From positions 3,413,501-3,477,500 of the forward strand of contig NZ_JUHB01000001.1 in the NCBI RefSeq assembly GCF_000799565.1: 64,000 nt of DNA, read 5' to 3'. This DNA comes from Cellulophaga sp. Hel_I_12. GTDB taxonomy: Bacteria > Bacteroidota > Bacteroidia > Flavobacteriales > Flavobacteriaceae. Position 1 is the first letter of the stretch. The number at the start of each line of letters is the position of its first letter. A program made the position numbers and the translations under genes. Below are positions 35,012 to 43,331 of the stretch, piece by piece. The notes beneath the pieces were generated by a model. The model did not search any database and was not told the origin of the DNA. It worked only from the letters and a program-made list of their open reading frames with translations.

Positions 35012-36322
35012 ATGATGATATTAGCCGCAAGCACAACAGGAACGGTAATAGCTACCGTAGCAGCTTTTTTGGTAGTAACTTTGTTATTAGTAGCATTGTT
35101 ATTGGTAGTAAAACAAAAATTATCTCCGTCTGGTCCTGTGAAGATTTTGATCAATGGAGAGCGCGAAATTGAAGTAGCCTCTGGTAGTTCGTTGCTAACG
35201 ACATTGGGGAGTAACAAAGTATTTTTACCATCGGCCTGTGGTGGTGGTGGTACTTGTATTCAATGTGAATGCCATGTATTGTCAGGTGGTGGTGAAGCAC
35301 TTCCTACAGAAACTCCTCACTTTTCAAGAAAAGAATTACAGCATGGAGCACGTTTAGCCTGTCAAGTGAAGGTAAAACAGGATATGGAAATTACCATTCC
35401 AGAAGAGGTTTTTGGAATTAAAAAATGGCCAGCTAAAGTGGTTCGTAACTATAATGTAGCTTCTTTTATTAAGGAATTTGTTGTTGAAATTCCAGAAGAT
35501 ATGGGGTACAAAGCAGGAGGTTATATTCAAATTGAAATTCCTGAATGTGAAATAAAATATGCTGATATTGATATTACAGCGCACCCAGAAGAGCATGAAA
35601 CGCCAGATAAGTTTAAGGCTGAGTGGGATAAGTTTAATTTATGGCCTTTAGTCATGAAAAATCCTGAAACTGTAGAGCGTGCCTACTCGATGGCCTCTTA
35701 CCCAGCGGAAGGTAAAGAAATTATGCTCAATGTGCGTATTGCAACGCCACCTTGGGATAGAGCGAAAAACGGTTGGATGGATGTAAATCCCGGTATCGCT
35801 TCTTCTTATATCTTTGGATTAAAACCAGGTGATGACGTTGTAATTTCTGGTCCTTACGGTGAATTCTTCATCAATGAATCAGAAAGTGAAATGTTATATG
35901 TTGGTGGTGGTGCAGGTATGGCACCCATGCGTTCTCATTTATATCACTTATTCAATACCTTAAAAACAAATCGAAAAGTGACCTACTGGTATGGCGGTCG
36001 CTCGAAACGTGAGCTTTTTTATATAGATCATTTTAAAAATTTAGAGAAGAATTTCCCTAATTTTAAATTTTACATGGCACTTTCTGAGCCAATGCCAGAA
36101 GATAACTGGAAGGTAAAAGAAAATATTGATGCTCCTGGAGATGGATTTGTTGGTTTTATTCATAATTGTGTTATCGATAATTACCTAGATCTACATGAGT
36201 CTCCTGAAGATATTGAACTGTATTTTTGTGGTCCTCCATTAATGAACAAAGCTGTTCAGAAAATGGGAGAAGATTTTGGAATCCCAGATGAGCATATAAG
36301 ATTTGATGATTTTGGTGGATAG
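35012..36322 (+). CDS. nqrF: Na(+)-translocating NADH-quinone reductase subunit F
   Basis: This is the NADH-oxidising entry subunit. After one N-terminal helix (residues 4-32) a 2Fe-2S ferredoxin domain carries CGGGGTCIQCEC near residue 72 and the fourth Cys in LACQVKV near residue 114. A ferredoxin-reductase-like FAD domain follows (RAYSMASYP near residue 225), then an NADH domain (VGGGAGMAPMRSHL near residue 297, ELYFCGPPLMNKAV near residue 408). It ends with the conserved FDDFGG. It is the last gene of the operon before a strong terminator. Confidence 0.97.
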   Translation: MMILAASTTGTVIATVAAFLVVTLLLVALLLVVKQKLSPSGPVKILINGEREIEVASGSSLLTTLGSNKVFLPSACGGGGTCIQCECHVLSGGGEALPTETPHFSRKELQHGARLACQVKVKQDMEITIPEEVFGIKKWPAKVVRNYNVASFIKEFVVEIPEDMGYKAGGYIQIEIPECEIKYADIDITAHPEEHETPDKFKAEWDKFNLWPLVMKNPETVERAYSMASYPAEGKEIMLNVRIATPPWDRAKNGWMDVNPGIASSYIFGLKPGDDVVISGPYGEFFINESESEMLYVGGGAGMAPMRSHLYHLFNTLKTNRKVTYWYGGRSKRELFYIDHFKNLEKNFPNFKFYMALSEPMPEDNWKVKENIDAPGDGFVGFIHNCVIDNYLDLHESPEDIELYFCGPPLMNKAVQKMGEDFGIPDEHIRFDDFGG

Positions 36323-36342
36323 TATTATCAATCAAATAGTAC

Positions 36343-36380
36343 AAATAAAAAATGCAACCAACGGGTTGCATTTTTTATTT
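36343..36380 (+). terminator. Terminator of the nqr operon
   Basis: A perfect 17-bp stem (36343-36359 with 36364-36380) with loop AACG begins 20 bp after nqrF. Its outer part is A/T-rich and so supplies the T-run. The next 170 bases hold nothing I recognise. Confidence 0.9.
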
Positions 36381-36552
36381 GTCTATAAGTGTTTCAAAAA
36401 CAGCGAAGGCGGTAATATTTTTCTTGACTCCGTGGCTTAGTGGATAATTTATAAAATAATAGGCTCAAGGTTTCCGTGATTACTTGAGAACGTCTTGTTG
36501 CGACGGTATTATGCGCTATAGTTTGTGCCCTTAGTATTGGTAATTTTAAATT

Positions 36553-37017
36553 TTAACAATCTAATATTTCTTGCAGTTGATATTTTGGCTGGTCATTTTC
36601 AATTTGGAATAACTTATGTAAATCCATAACATTCGTAACACCATCTAGTTGACATAGAAAGGCTACTGCTGCGCATAAGCCATTGAATAAAACGGTTTTA
36701 TCCTTTGGGTTTTTAGGTTTTTTGTTGGTCGTGTTTAAGGGCAGTGTATACCCACAGCCTTGCAAAAATGCCGCCTCAATTTGTAAAAGTTCTAAGGGGG
36801 TATACCCATAAAATCGTTTGCCAAATTTTTGATTGACAATACCCACATAGTTTAATTGTGTAGAGCCATGTAGCTCTGTAAAATTTTGCCAAAATTCTAA
36901 ATTGTTACAGATATTCCCAACGGCACATTTCGTGCAATATTCGGGATGTAGATGATCGTTATGAAACGCATGATAGAGTTTTCCTAATGCCATTTCTAGT
37001 CTTGGAGAAAGTGTCAT
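36553..37017 (-). CDS. Conserved-looking 154-residue protein next to nqr, function unknown
   Basis: A soluble protein with no signal peptide or membrane helix. Cysteines C28, C31 and C37 form a C-x2-C-x5-C cluster that could bind metal. Aromatic and His residues are frequent in the first half, and NGLCAAVAFLCQLDG lies near residue 115. From memory, flavobacterial records often label such a protein as Nqr subunit F. That name is wrong in structure, since no ferredoxin or flavin domain exists and the true NqrF is upstream. The gene faces the nqr operon. Its function is not known. Confidence 0.75.
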   Translation of the reverse strand: MTLSPRLEMALGKLYHAFHNDHLHPEYCTKCAVGNICNNLEFWQNFTELHGSTQLNYVGIVNQKFGKRFYGYTPLELLQIEAAFLQGCGYTLPLNTTNKKPKNPKDKTVLFNGLCAAVAFLCQLDGVTNVMDLHKLFQIENDQPKYQLQEILDC

Positions 37018-37204
37018 AGTTTTTTTTATTTTAAGGTACTAATTTTTTGATGCAATCGAAACTAAAATTTTGAAAAATTTTGGGATTTATTGTCATTTTG
37101 ATTTTCTTTAGGTTTAATTTAAAGTAGTGTGGTATATTTTATACATGTTTATAAATTTGATTTTTCTACCTTCCTCTAATCTAGAATATGCTTAAATTTT
37201 ATAG

Positions 37205-37212
37205 TATTTTTG
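37205..37212 (+). promoter_or_regulatory. -7 promoter box for the 37217 gene and apbE
   Basis: TATTTTTG ends only 4 bp before the ATG at 37217. Transcription would begin at or next to the start codon, so the mRNA may be leaderless. No TTG is seen at -33. Confidence 0.45.
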
Positions 37213-37216
37213 TGGT

Positions 37217-37576
37217 ATGAGTAGAGCGTTGACAGAACAAGAATTACACAATCTTGCTATGAATATTGTAGGGAAACAATTAGAGGCTGATGGCTTTGAG
37301 TTTTTATCCGTGAATAGCGTCCTTAAAAAAAACCCTCAATTTGTATGTACCAAAAATAAAAAGCTCCATTTTATTGTGGTTAAATCTGTTGTTTACCCTA
37401 ACGATCCTACAGATTTAGATATGGATAATTTGAATAAAATGAAAGCACACGCCACGAATTTTGAAGCCGATACCTATTATGCGGGAGTTGGTTTGGTGAA
37501 TGCAAAAGAGTATAAAAAACCAGTTTTTTTAAATGAAGAATATATTGTTGATTATGATGGACTTGTTAAAATTTAA
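37217..37576 (+). CDS. Unknown 119-residue protein preceding apbE
   Basis: A soluble alpha/beta protein without signal peptide. It starts MSRALTEQELHNLAMNIVG and continues with FEFLSVNS, NPQFVCTKNKKLHFIVVKSV and a Tyr-rich stretch (ADTYYAGVG). The pattern, a short fold with a KLHFIVVK strand, faintly resembles restriction-endonuclease-like or Holliday-junction-type folds. No catalytic motif is convincing, so I assign no function. Its last 23 bases overlap the apbE start, so the two are translated together. Confidence 0.75.
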   Translation: MSRALTEQELHNLAMNIVGKQLEADGFEFLSVNSVLKKNPQFVCTKNKKLHFIVVKSVVYPNDPTDLDMDNLNKMKAHATNFEADTYYAGVGLVNAKEYKKPVFLNEEYIVDYDGLVKI

Positions 37577-38582
37577 GGTTTTACGCCTAGCCTTTGGATG
37601 TGTATTTTTACTCAATTTTTCAGCCTGTTCTGATGAATTTGTGCAATCAAATACTACAGGTATGGCATTAGGTACATCGTACTCCATACTTTTCTTTGAT
37701 ACAGTTCCAAGAGATTTTCAACGAGAAATAGATTCTGTTTTTAGGGTCATTAATAAATCTATGTCTACCTATATCCCGGATTCTGATATTTCAAAAATAA
37801 ACGCTGGTGATTCTACTATAGTTGTTGATGCCATGTTTGAAGAAGTTTTTAATTTATCGAAGCATATTCATGAAACTACCAATGGCTATTTTGACCCGAC
37901 GGTAGGTATTTTGGTGAACGCCTGGGGTTTTGGTCCTGGACAAAAAATTGAAATGGATTCTATAGTTGTGGATAGTCTTTTGAATTATGTAGGATTTGAA
38001 AAGGTCATGTTATTGCCCAATAAACGCATCCGTAAAGCGGATGCTCGTATCGTGTTTGATTTTAATGCTGTTGCCAAGGGCTACGCTGTGGATAGATTAG
38101 GAGCATTACTAGAAGCTAAGGGCATACATAATTATTTAGTGGAAGTTGGGGGAGAACTAGTGACAAAGGGAGAAAATAAGATAAAGAATAAAAAATTTGT
38201 AGTAGGTATCGATGATCCCTTAGCAAATGATAGAGATTACCCTGCCGCTTTAGTATATCTAAATAACAAAGGATTAGCCTCTTCTGGAAATTACCGACAC
38301 TTTCGTGAAGACGAAAGCACTGGGAAACGATATGTGCATACCGTGGACCCCATTACAGGCTACACGAAAGATTCGAATGTGTTAGGAGTTACTATTTTAG
38401 CGGTTACCTGTATGGAAGCCGATGCTTACGCTACTGCTTTTATGGTTATGGATTTAGTAGATACGATGTCATTCCTATCCAAAAGAAAAGATATTCAAGC
38501 GTTTATTATTTATATCGATACGCAAGGTGAAATCAAAGAGTTTACAACCGATGGATTTAAAGCGATAATGATCCAGGAGTAA
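37554..38582 (+). CDS. apbE: FAD:protein FMN transferase ApbE (lipoprotein)
   Basis: ApbE attaches FMN to Thr residues in NqrB and NqrC outside the cytoplasm. The protein shows a signal peptide ending in the lipobox FSAC (Cys25 from the first ATG). GTSYSILF follows, then NKSMSTYIPDSDISKINAG near residue 75, and YFDPTVGILVNAWGFG near residue 115. FDFNAVAKGYAVDRLG, GGELVTKG and HTVDPITG complete the ApbE flavin and magnesium site. Tandem ATGs at 37554 and 37557 fit the signal peptide better than the longer frame at 37533. It sits just downstream of nqr, as expected for its job. Confidence 0.93.
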   Translation: MMDLLKFKVLRLAFGCVFLLNFSACSDEFVQSNTTGMALGTSYSILFFDTVPRDFQREIDSVFRVINKSMSTYIPDSDISKINAGDSTIVVDAMFEEVFNLSKHIHETTNGYFDPTVGILVNAWGFGPGQKIEMDSIVVDSLLNYVGFEKVMLLPNKRIRKADARIVFDFNAVAKGYAVDRLGALLEAKGIHNYLVEVGGELVTKGENKIKNKKFVVGIDDPLANDRDYPAALVYLNNKGLASSGNYRHFREDESTGKRYVHTVDPITGYTKDSNVLGVTILAVTCMEADAYATAFMVMDLVDTMSFLSKRKDIQAFIIYIDTQGEIKEFTTDGFKAIMIQE

Positions 38583-38593
38583 AACTACTTTTT

Positions 38594-39358
38594 TTATTTT
38601 TTAACCAAGGGAATTACTTCTCCCGCAGCCAGTCGGTATTGATCGATATCTTTTGAACCTAGTGTTGTCGTGTAGTCTATTTCATCTACCACAAAGCCAA
38701 CGCTTCGTAATTTATCAAAATAGTCCCGACCATAAATTCGAACATGATCATATTGTCCAAAGATTTTAGCTCTTTCTTTTTTGTCGGTAATGGTATGGTC
38801 TTCGAAGGTGTATGCTCTTTTTAAATCTTGAGGAATTTGAAAAATACCCCAACCGCCAGGTTTTAGAATTCTAAATAACTCTTCCATCGCTTTTTTGTCG
38901 TCAGGAATATGTTCTAACACGTGATTACACAGAATCACATCAAAGCTATTGTCGGTGAATGGGAGTTTGCAAATATCAGCCTTAATATCTGCCAAAGGGG
39001 AATCTAAATCGGTGGTTGTATAGTCTAGGTTTTTGAGTCTTCTAAAGCGTTTGTAAAAAGCCTGCTCAGGAGCAAAATGCAATACCTTGTACTGCTTGCT
39101 AAAGAAATCTGTTTCGTTTTTTAAGTAAAGCCAAAGTAGTCTGTGACGCTCTAAAGACAGCGTAGAAGGCGATAATACATTTTCCCTGGGGTTTTCATAA
39201 CCGTAGGGGAGAAAGCGCTTAAAGCCCTTTCCGTCTATAGGGTCGATATACTTAGTTCCGCGCATGGAAAATGCTAAAACAGGCCTAGCTACATAACTTA
39301 GCTTGATAAGGAGTGGCCTTGGAACGTGGTTGAGTATGTATTTGAAAAGGGTTGACAC
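38594..39358 (-). CDS. Class I SAM-dependent methyltransferase
   Basis: A 254-residue methyltransferase with a basic N-terminal segment followed by a Rossmann core. Motif I is atypical (VLHFAPEQAFYKRF near residue 107), then DLDSPLADIKADICKLPF, NSFDVILCNHVLEHIPDD near residue 155, and RILKPGGWGIFQIP. The APEQ form of motif I and the FxPYGxxxRE-like lead segment occur in a group of uncharacterised bacterial methyltransferases. The substrate is unknown. It is the last gene of a probable gpmI-map-methyltransferase unit, 12 bp after map. Confidence 0.85.
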   Translation of the reverse strand: MSTLFKYILNHVPRPLLIKLSYVARPVLAFSMRGTKYIDPIDGKGFKRFLPYGYENPRENVLSPSTLSLERHRLLWLYLKNETDFFSKQYKVLHFAPEQAFYKRFRRLKNLDYTTTDLDSPLADIKADICKLPFTDNSFDVILCNHVLEHIPDDKKAMEELFRILKPGGWGIFQIPQDLKRAYTFEDHTITDKKERAKIFGQYDHVRIYGRDYFDKLRSVGFVVDEIDYTTTLGSKDIDQYRLAAGEVIPLVKK

Positions 39359-39370
39359 AAGGTTTACGGA

Positions 39371-40174
39371 TTAATTTCTAAACTCATCTTCCTCGTCACT
39401 AGTAATGCCTAAGGCCTCATAAATATATTTAAACGTAGATAAAAGTTCAGGCTTGCCGTTTACCAAGGCAACATCATGTTCAAAATGTGCGCTTGGTTTG
39501 CCGTCGGCCGTCAAAATGGTCCAGCCATCTTTGAGTTGTTTTATTCTATGGGTACCCATGTTGGTCATAGGCTCGATAGCAACGACCATGCCTTCAACAA
39601 ATTTTTTACCACGCCCTCTTTTTCCGTAATTCGGCATTTCAGGATCTTCGTGCATTTTTCTACCTAATCCGTGCCCTACTAATTCTCTTACAACACCATA
39701 GCCGTGTTCTTCCGTGAATTTTTGAATCGCATAACCCACATCGCCTACACGATTTCCTAGTTTAAACTCTCGGATACCTACATAAAGAGATGCTTTGGTA
39801 ATATCGAGAAGTTTTTTTACTTCAGGAGCTACCTCACCTACTTCAAAGGTATACGCATGGTCTCCATAAAAACCATTTTTTAAAGCGCCGCAATCTATCG
39901 AAATAATATCGCCCTCTACTAAAGGGGTATGGTTTGGAATGCCATGTACCACCTGAGCATTTGGACTCATGCAAAGCGAGTTCGGAAAATCATACATGCC
40001 TAAAAAACCAGGTTCAGCCCCATGATCGCGAATAAAAGTTTCGGCTAGCGCGTCTAAATGCAAGGTAGTAACCCCGGGCTTTACTTCACTAGCGAGCATT
40101 CCCAATGTTTTTGATACAATTAAGGCGCTTTCGCGCATTAATGCTATTTCTTCTGGTGTTTTTACTATAATCAT
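39371..40174 (-). CDS. map: Type I methionine aminopeptidase
   Basis: This essential enzyme removes the initiator Met from new proteins. The 267-residue type Ia protein has the five metal ligands in SIDCGALKNGFYGDHAYTF (two Asp), GHGLGRKMHEDP (His), VVAIEPM (Glu) and FEHDVAL (Glu). LGMYDFPNSLCMSPN near residue 62 is also family-typical. About 15 additional acidic residues end the chain. It lies between gpmI (31 bp upstream) and the methyltransferase. Confidence 0.96.
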   Translation of the reverse strand: MIIVKTPEEIALMRESALIVSKTLGMLASEVKPGVTTLHLDALAETFIRDHGAEPGFLGMYDFPNSLCMSPNAQVVHGIPNHTPLVEGDIISIDCGALKNGFYGDHAYTFEVGEVAPEVKKLLDITKASLYVGIREFKLGNRVGDVGYAIQKFTEEHGYGVVRELVGHGLGRKMHEDPEMPNYGKRGRGKKFVEGMVVAIEPMTNMGTHRIKQLKDGWTILTADGKPSAHFEHDVALVNGKPELLSTFKYIYEALGITSDEEDEFRN

Positions 40175-40205
40175 ACGTTGTAAAGATACTATTTTTGGTA
40201 CATCG

Positions 40206-41723
40206 CTATACCAGAGGTTTTTGAGTCATTACCGCGGGTTGTGGAATACCCATAAGTTTTAAAATGGTAGGCGCAATATCACCTAAAACACCATCTTTTA
40301 TTTTTATATGCTCTTCATCTACTAAAATCAATGGCACTGGATTTGTGGTGTGCGCTGTATTTGGCGTACCATCAGGATTTATCATAGTATCGCAATTTCC
40401 ATGATCGGCAATGACGATAGTGCTATACCCATTTTTTAACCCAGCCATGACCACGCTTTCAGCGCAACTATCTACTACTTCACAAGCCTTAATTGCTGCT
40501 GACATTACGCCTGTATGGCCTACCATGTCGGGGTTCGCAAAATTTAAACATATAAAATCTGCTTCTCCCTTATCTAGTTCTGGCAAAATCGCATCTCTAA
40601 TATCATACGCACTCATTTCGGGTTGCAGATCATAGGTAGCGACTTTTGGTGAAGGACACAGCAAGCGTTTTTCCCCATCGAATGGAATTTCTCTACCCCC
40701 ATTAAAGAAAAAAGTAACATGCGGATATTTTTCAGTTTCGGCAATTCTAATTTGCTTTTTTCCTGCTTTCGCTAATACTTCGCCTAATGTTTCTTCAATA
40801 TTGTCTTTGTCGTAAACAACATGCACTTTTTTGTAAGATTCATCATAATTAGTCATGGTGACATAGTATAAATCTAATTTGTGCATATTTTGTTCATGCA
40901 TATCTATCTGGCTCAATACCTGTGTAAGTTCTCGACCTCTATCCGTTCTAAAATTGAAAAATATAAGTACATCTCCATTTTGAATTTTAGCGACTGGCGT
41001 ACCGTCGTTTTCGGTAAGGACCATGGGAGCTAAAAATTCATCGGTAGTATCAGCGTCATAACTATTCTGTACCGCAGTGGCAATATCGTTTGTTTTAAGT
41101 CCCACGCTATTTACTAGTAAATCGTAGGCTAATTTTACGCGCTCCCAACGCTTATCTCTATCCATTGCATAGTAACGCCCAATAACGGTGGCTAATTTTG
41201 CTTTTTTATCCGCACAAAATTCGATGATATTTTTTAAATATTCCTTACCGCTTTTAGGGTCTACATCGCGACCGTCTGTAAACGCATGAATAAAAACCTT
41301 ATCTAAGTTATACGCTTCACTAGCGGTAATTAGGCCTTTGAGGTGCGAGGTATGGCTATGAACACCACCATCGCTTAACAAGCCTACAAAATGAACGGGT
41401 TTGTTGTTGTTTTTGGCATATAAAAAAGCCTCTTTCAATGCTTTTTCGTCTTTTAAACTATCTTCTTTTACGGCTTTATTGATTTTTGCCAAATCTTGAT
41501 ACACAATACGCCCAGCGCCGAGGTTCATATGCCCCACTTCACTATTGCCCATCTGACCCTCAGGAAGCCCAACATTCATGCCGTCAGTTAAAAGATTTGC
41601 ATTAGAATATTCCTTTTGAATTCGGTCCATAAAGGGCGTATTCGCATGGTCAATGGCAGAAACTTTTGGATTGGGAGATTTCCCCCAACCATCTAAAATC
41701 ATCAATATTACTTTTTTGTTCAT
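40206..41723 (-). CDS. gpmI: 2,3-bisphosphoglycerate-independent phosphoglycerate mutase
   Basis: This dimanganese enzyme interconverts 3- and 2-phosphoglycerate in glycolysis. At 505 residues it has the alkaline-phosphatase-type domain (LMILDGWG at the N-terminus) and the phosphoserine motif GQMGNSEVGHMNLGAGR (Ser near residue 62). The inserted transferase domain holds FTDGRDVDPKS and GRYYAMDRD. The C-terminal metal site includes NFANPDMVGHTG near residue 400, ADHGNCD and TAHTTNPVP. It leads the gpmI-map-methyltransferase unit. Confidence 0.97.
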   Translation of the reverse strand: MNKKVILMILDGWGKSPNPKVSAIDHANTPFMDRIQKEYSNANLLTDGMNVGLPEGQMGNSEVGHMNLGAGRIVYQDLAKINKAVKEDSLKDEKALKEAFLYAKNNNKPVHFVGLLSDGGVHSHTSHLKGLITASEAYNLDKVFIHAFTDGRDVDPKSGKEYLKNIIEFCADKKAKLATVIGRYYAMDRDKRWERVKLAYDLLVNSVGLKTNDIATAVQNSYDADTTDEFLAPMVLTENDGTPVAKIQNGDVLIFFNFRTDRGRELTQVLSQIDMHEQNMHKLDLYYVTMTNYDESYKKVHVVYDKDNIEETLGEVLAKAGKKQIRIAETEKYPHVTFFFNGGREIPFDGEKRLLCPSPKVATYDLQPEMSAYDIRDAILPELDKGEADFICLNFANPDMVGHTGVMSAAIKACEVVDSCAESVVMAGLKNGYSTIVIADHGNCDTMINPDGTPNTAHTTNPVPLILVDEEHIKIKDGVLGDIAPTILKLMGIPQPAVMTQKPLV

Positions 41724-41743
41724 GGAAGCTGCTATTTAGACCT

Positions 41744-41751
41744 CAAAAATA
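41744..41751 (-). promoter_or_regulatory. -7 promoter box for gpmI
   Basis: The minus strand reads TATTTTTG, 20 bp before the gpmI ATG. Confidence 0.5.
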
Positions 41752-41897
41752 AGACGAAATGCCTGTTAATGCTAACTATTTTAGTTTCTTTTTGAACTAC
41801 AATGCCTTAAATGAATTGTTTTTTTCTATTCCATTAAAACAAAACAAGACCTAGCTTGTCATTAAAATATAAAATTCATAGGCAGCTTCCGCTGTAA

Positions 41898-42120
41898 GTC
41901 AAAAATAAAAAGGCAATCATCAAGAGAAAAACAATTTCAGTCACAGTAATGACGCAAGCTATTTTCGCTGCTCGTTACCGCGAGGTTGAGATTTTAGAAG
42001 TACGTATAGCTCACGGTGCTGAAATGAGAATTAAATGCGATAGGGGTATCATCATTCAATAGTATGCAGTAGCTGCAAATACAACAGATGCCTTAAAAGT
42101 CATTTAGAAAAACTGGAAAA
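41898..42120 (+). pseudogene. Decayed coding fragment, family not recognised
   Basis: One plus-strand frame reads like protein but is broken by in-frame stops. From 41898 it runs to TAG at 42060-42062 (including ATG 41949 and the segment MTQAIFAARYREVE), then continues YAVAANTTDALKVI to a second TAG. I take it as the remnant of a gene, but a chance frame or a real 37-codon gene from 41949 cannot be excluded. The rest of the roughly 500-base gap between gpmI and the small membrane gene shows only a terminator. Confidence 0.3.
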
Positions 42121-42144
42121 ATAAATAGCCTATGTTATGCCCAT

Positions 42145-42182
42145 AAAAAAAGCCATTTACACTGTGTAAATGGCTTTTTTTT
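42145..42182. terminator. Bidirectional terminator
   Basis: GCCATTTACA (42152-42161) pairs with TGTAAATGGC (42165-42174), flanked by seven As and eight Ts. It lies 45 bp beyond the stop of the small membrane gene on the minus strand and also after the decayed fragment on the plus strand. Confidence 0.85.
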
Positions 42183-42227
42183 ATCGTTATTTTCTTCTTT
42201 TAGTGTTCAAGTAAAAGGGCTAGCGTA

Positions 42228-42395
42228 TTAAAATTTGAATCCACTGAATACTCTATAAAAAAATGCATAGAATGCCATGGAAATCATAATTACAGAAAAT
42301 AAAGAATAAATTTTGAGTAAAACTACAACGAATGCAGGTTTACAATCTTCAAATGCTTCTAAATAAACATGTTTAAAATGTAGAAGTGTTGCCAT
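42228..42395 (-). CDS. Small membrane protein, DUF6747-like, 55 residues
   Basis: A 55-codon gene starting ATG at 42395 and ending TAA at 42228. The N-terminal third is amphipathic (LLHFKHVYLEAFEDC); the rest is one hydrophobic helix, and the chain ends YAFFYRVFSGFKF. The pattern 'short basic/acidic head, EAF, helix, YAF-x-RV-x-(S/T)GF end' matches what I remember of the DUF6747 family of small flavobacterial proteins. A TAGCTTTG -7 box 26 bp upstream and a terminator downstream support a real gene. Function unknown. Confidence 0.75.
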   Translation of the reverse strand: MATLLHFKHVYLEAFEDCKPAFVVVLLKIYSLFSVIMISMAFYAFFYRVFSGFKF

Positions 42396-42421
42396 ATAGT
42401 TTCGTTTAATGATTTGTAAAT

Positions 42422-42429
42422 CAAAGCTA
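42422..42429 (-). promoter_or_regulatory. -7 promoter box for the 55-residue membrane protein
   Basis: The minus strand reads TAGCTTTG, an exact TAnnTTTG match 26 bp before the ATG at 42395. Confidence 0.5.
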
Positions 42430-42526
42430 TAAGGGCTAAAGGCAATGGAGTAAGGATGTGGGTATCACAAAACTAGTAAAATATTTTACTATTTCGACAA
42501 ATTAACCATTTATTAGTTGAAATGCA

Positions 42527-43294
42527 CTAGGCTTGTTTTTGGTATTTTTTAATAGCTTCCTTAATTTTTTCTATTCTATTTTCTGGATCAGGGTGCGTAC
42601 TTTGAAATTCTGGTTGTCTGCTGGGGCCTCCTGCTGCTTTTAAAATCTTCATTACTTCTATCATTTCATAGGGATCGTAACCCGAATTCATCATAAAAAG
42701 AACACCTAAATCATCACTTTCTAATTCATCACCGCGACCGTTTTTAAGTAAGGTGTTTTGACCAATACTACCAACAATATCCCCTGCATCTGCGCCTACC
42801 GATGCGCCCATAGAAATAGTTTGCCAAAAATTGCCTTCTGCGATACGTTCCGCAGAATGCCGGCCGATAACATGACCAATTTCATGGCCTAAAACTCCTG
42901 CCAATTGGGCTTCGTTTAATTCTGAAAATAAGGCATAGGTAATAAATACTTGTCCACCGGGTAAGGCAAAAGCATTAATGGTATTTGGATCGGCAAGTAA
43001 ATGAAACTCGTATTGGTAAGGCGTATCTTTTGCGATGCTATTTTGTACTAATCTATTTCCAATCGCATCTACTAGGTCTTGCATGCGTTGGTCAGGATGT
43101 AAACCCCCATATTGCTGTGTAATTTCGGGTCTACTCTGCAAGCCAATTGCAATTTCTTGATCCGAACTCATGTTTATATTCTGAACTCTATTCGTGTAAG
43201 GGTTTGTTTCGCTATTGTTACATTTTTGTATCAACGCGAAAGCCACTATAGCGAGTCCGATAAAAATTTTAATTTTCCAGTTACCTCTTCTCAC
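42527..43294 (-). CDS. M48 family zinc metalloprotease
   Basis: A 255-residue envelope protease related to the BepA/Oma1 group. Residues 8-22 form a signal peptide or membrane anchor, and a Cys at 25 could be lipidated. The zinc site is H137-E-I-G-H141 with the third ligand in the DELESDD segment near residue 190. NAFALPGGQVFIT near residue 107 is the typical M48 substrate-strand motif. In other bacteria such proteases degrade misfolded outer membrane proteins. No TPR domain is attached. Family is sure; target unknown. Confidence 0.9.
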   Translation of the reverse strand: MRRGNWKIKIFIGLAIVAFALIQKCNNSETNPYTNRVQNINMSSDQEIAIGLQSRPEITQQYGGLHPDQRMQDLVDAIGNRLVQNSIAKDTPYQYEFHLLADPNTINAFALPGGQVFITYALFSELNEAQLAGVLGHEIGHVIGRHSAERIAEGNFWQTISMGASVGADAGDIVGSIGQNTLLKNGRGDELESDDLGVLFMMNSGYDPYEMIEVMKILKAAGGPSRQPEFQSTHPDPENRIEKIKEAIKKYQKQA

Positions 43295-43331
43295 GGTTGA
43301 TACGTTTAGGAATGTCTAAAGTACAAAAAGC

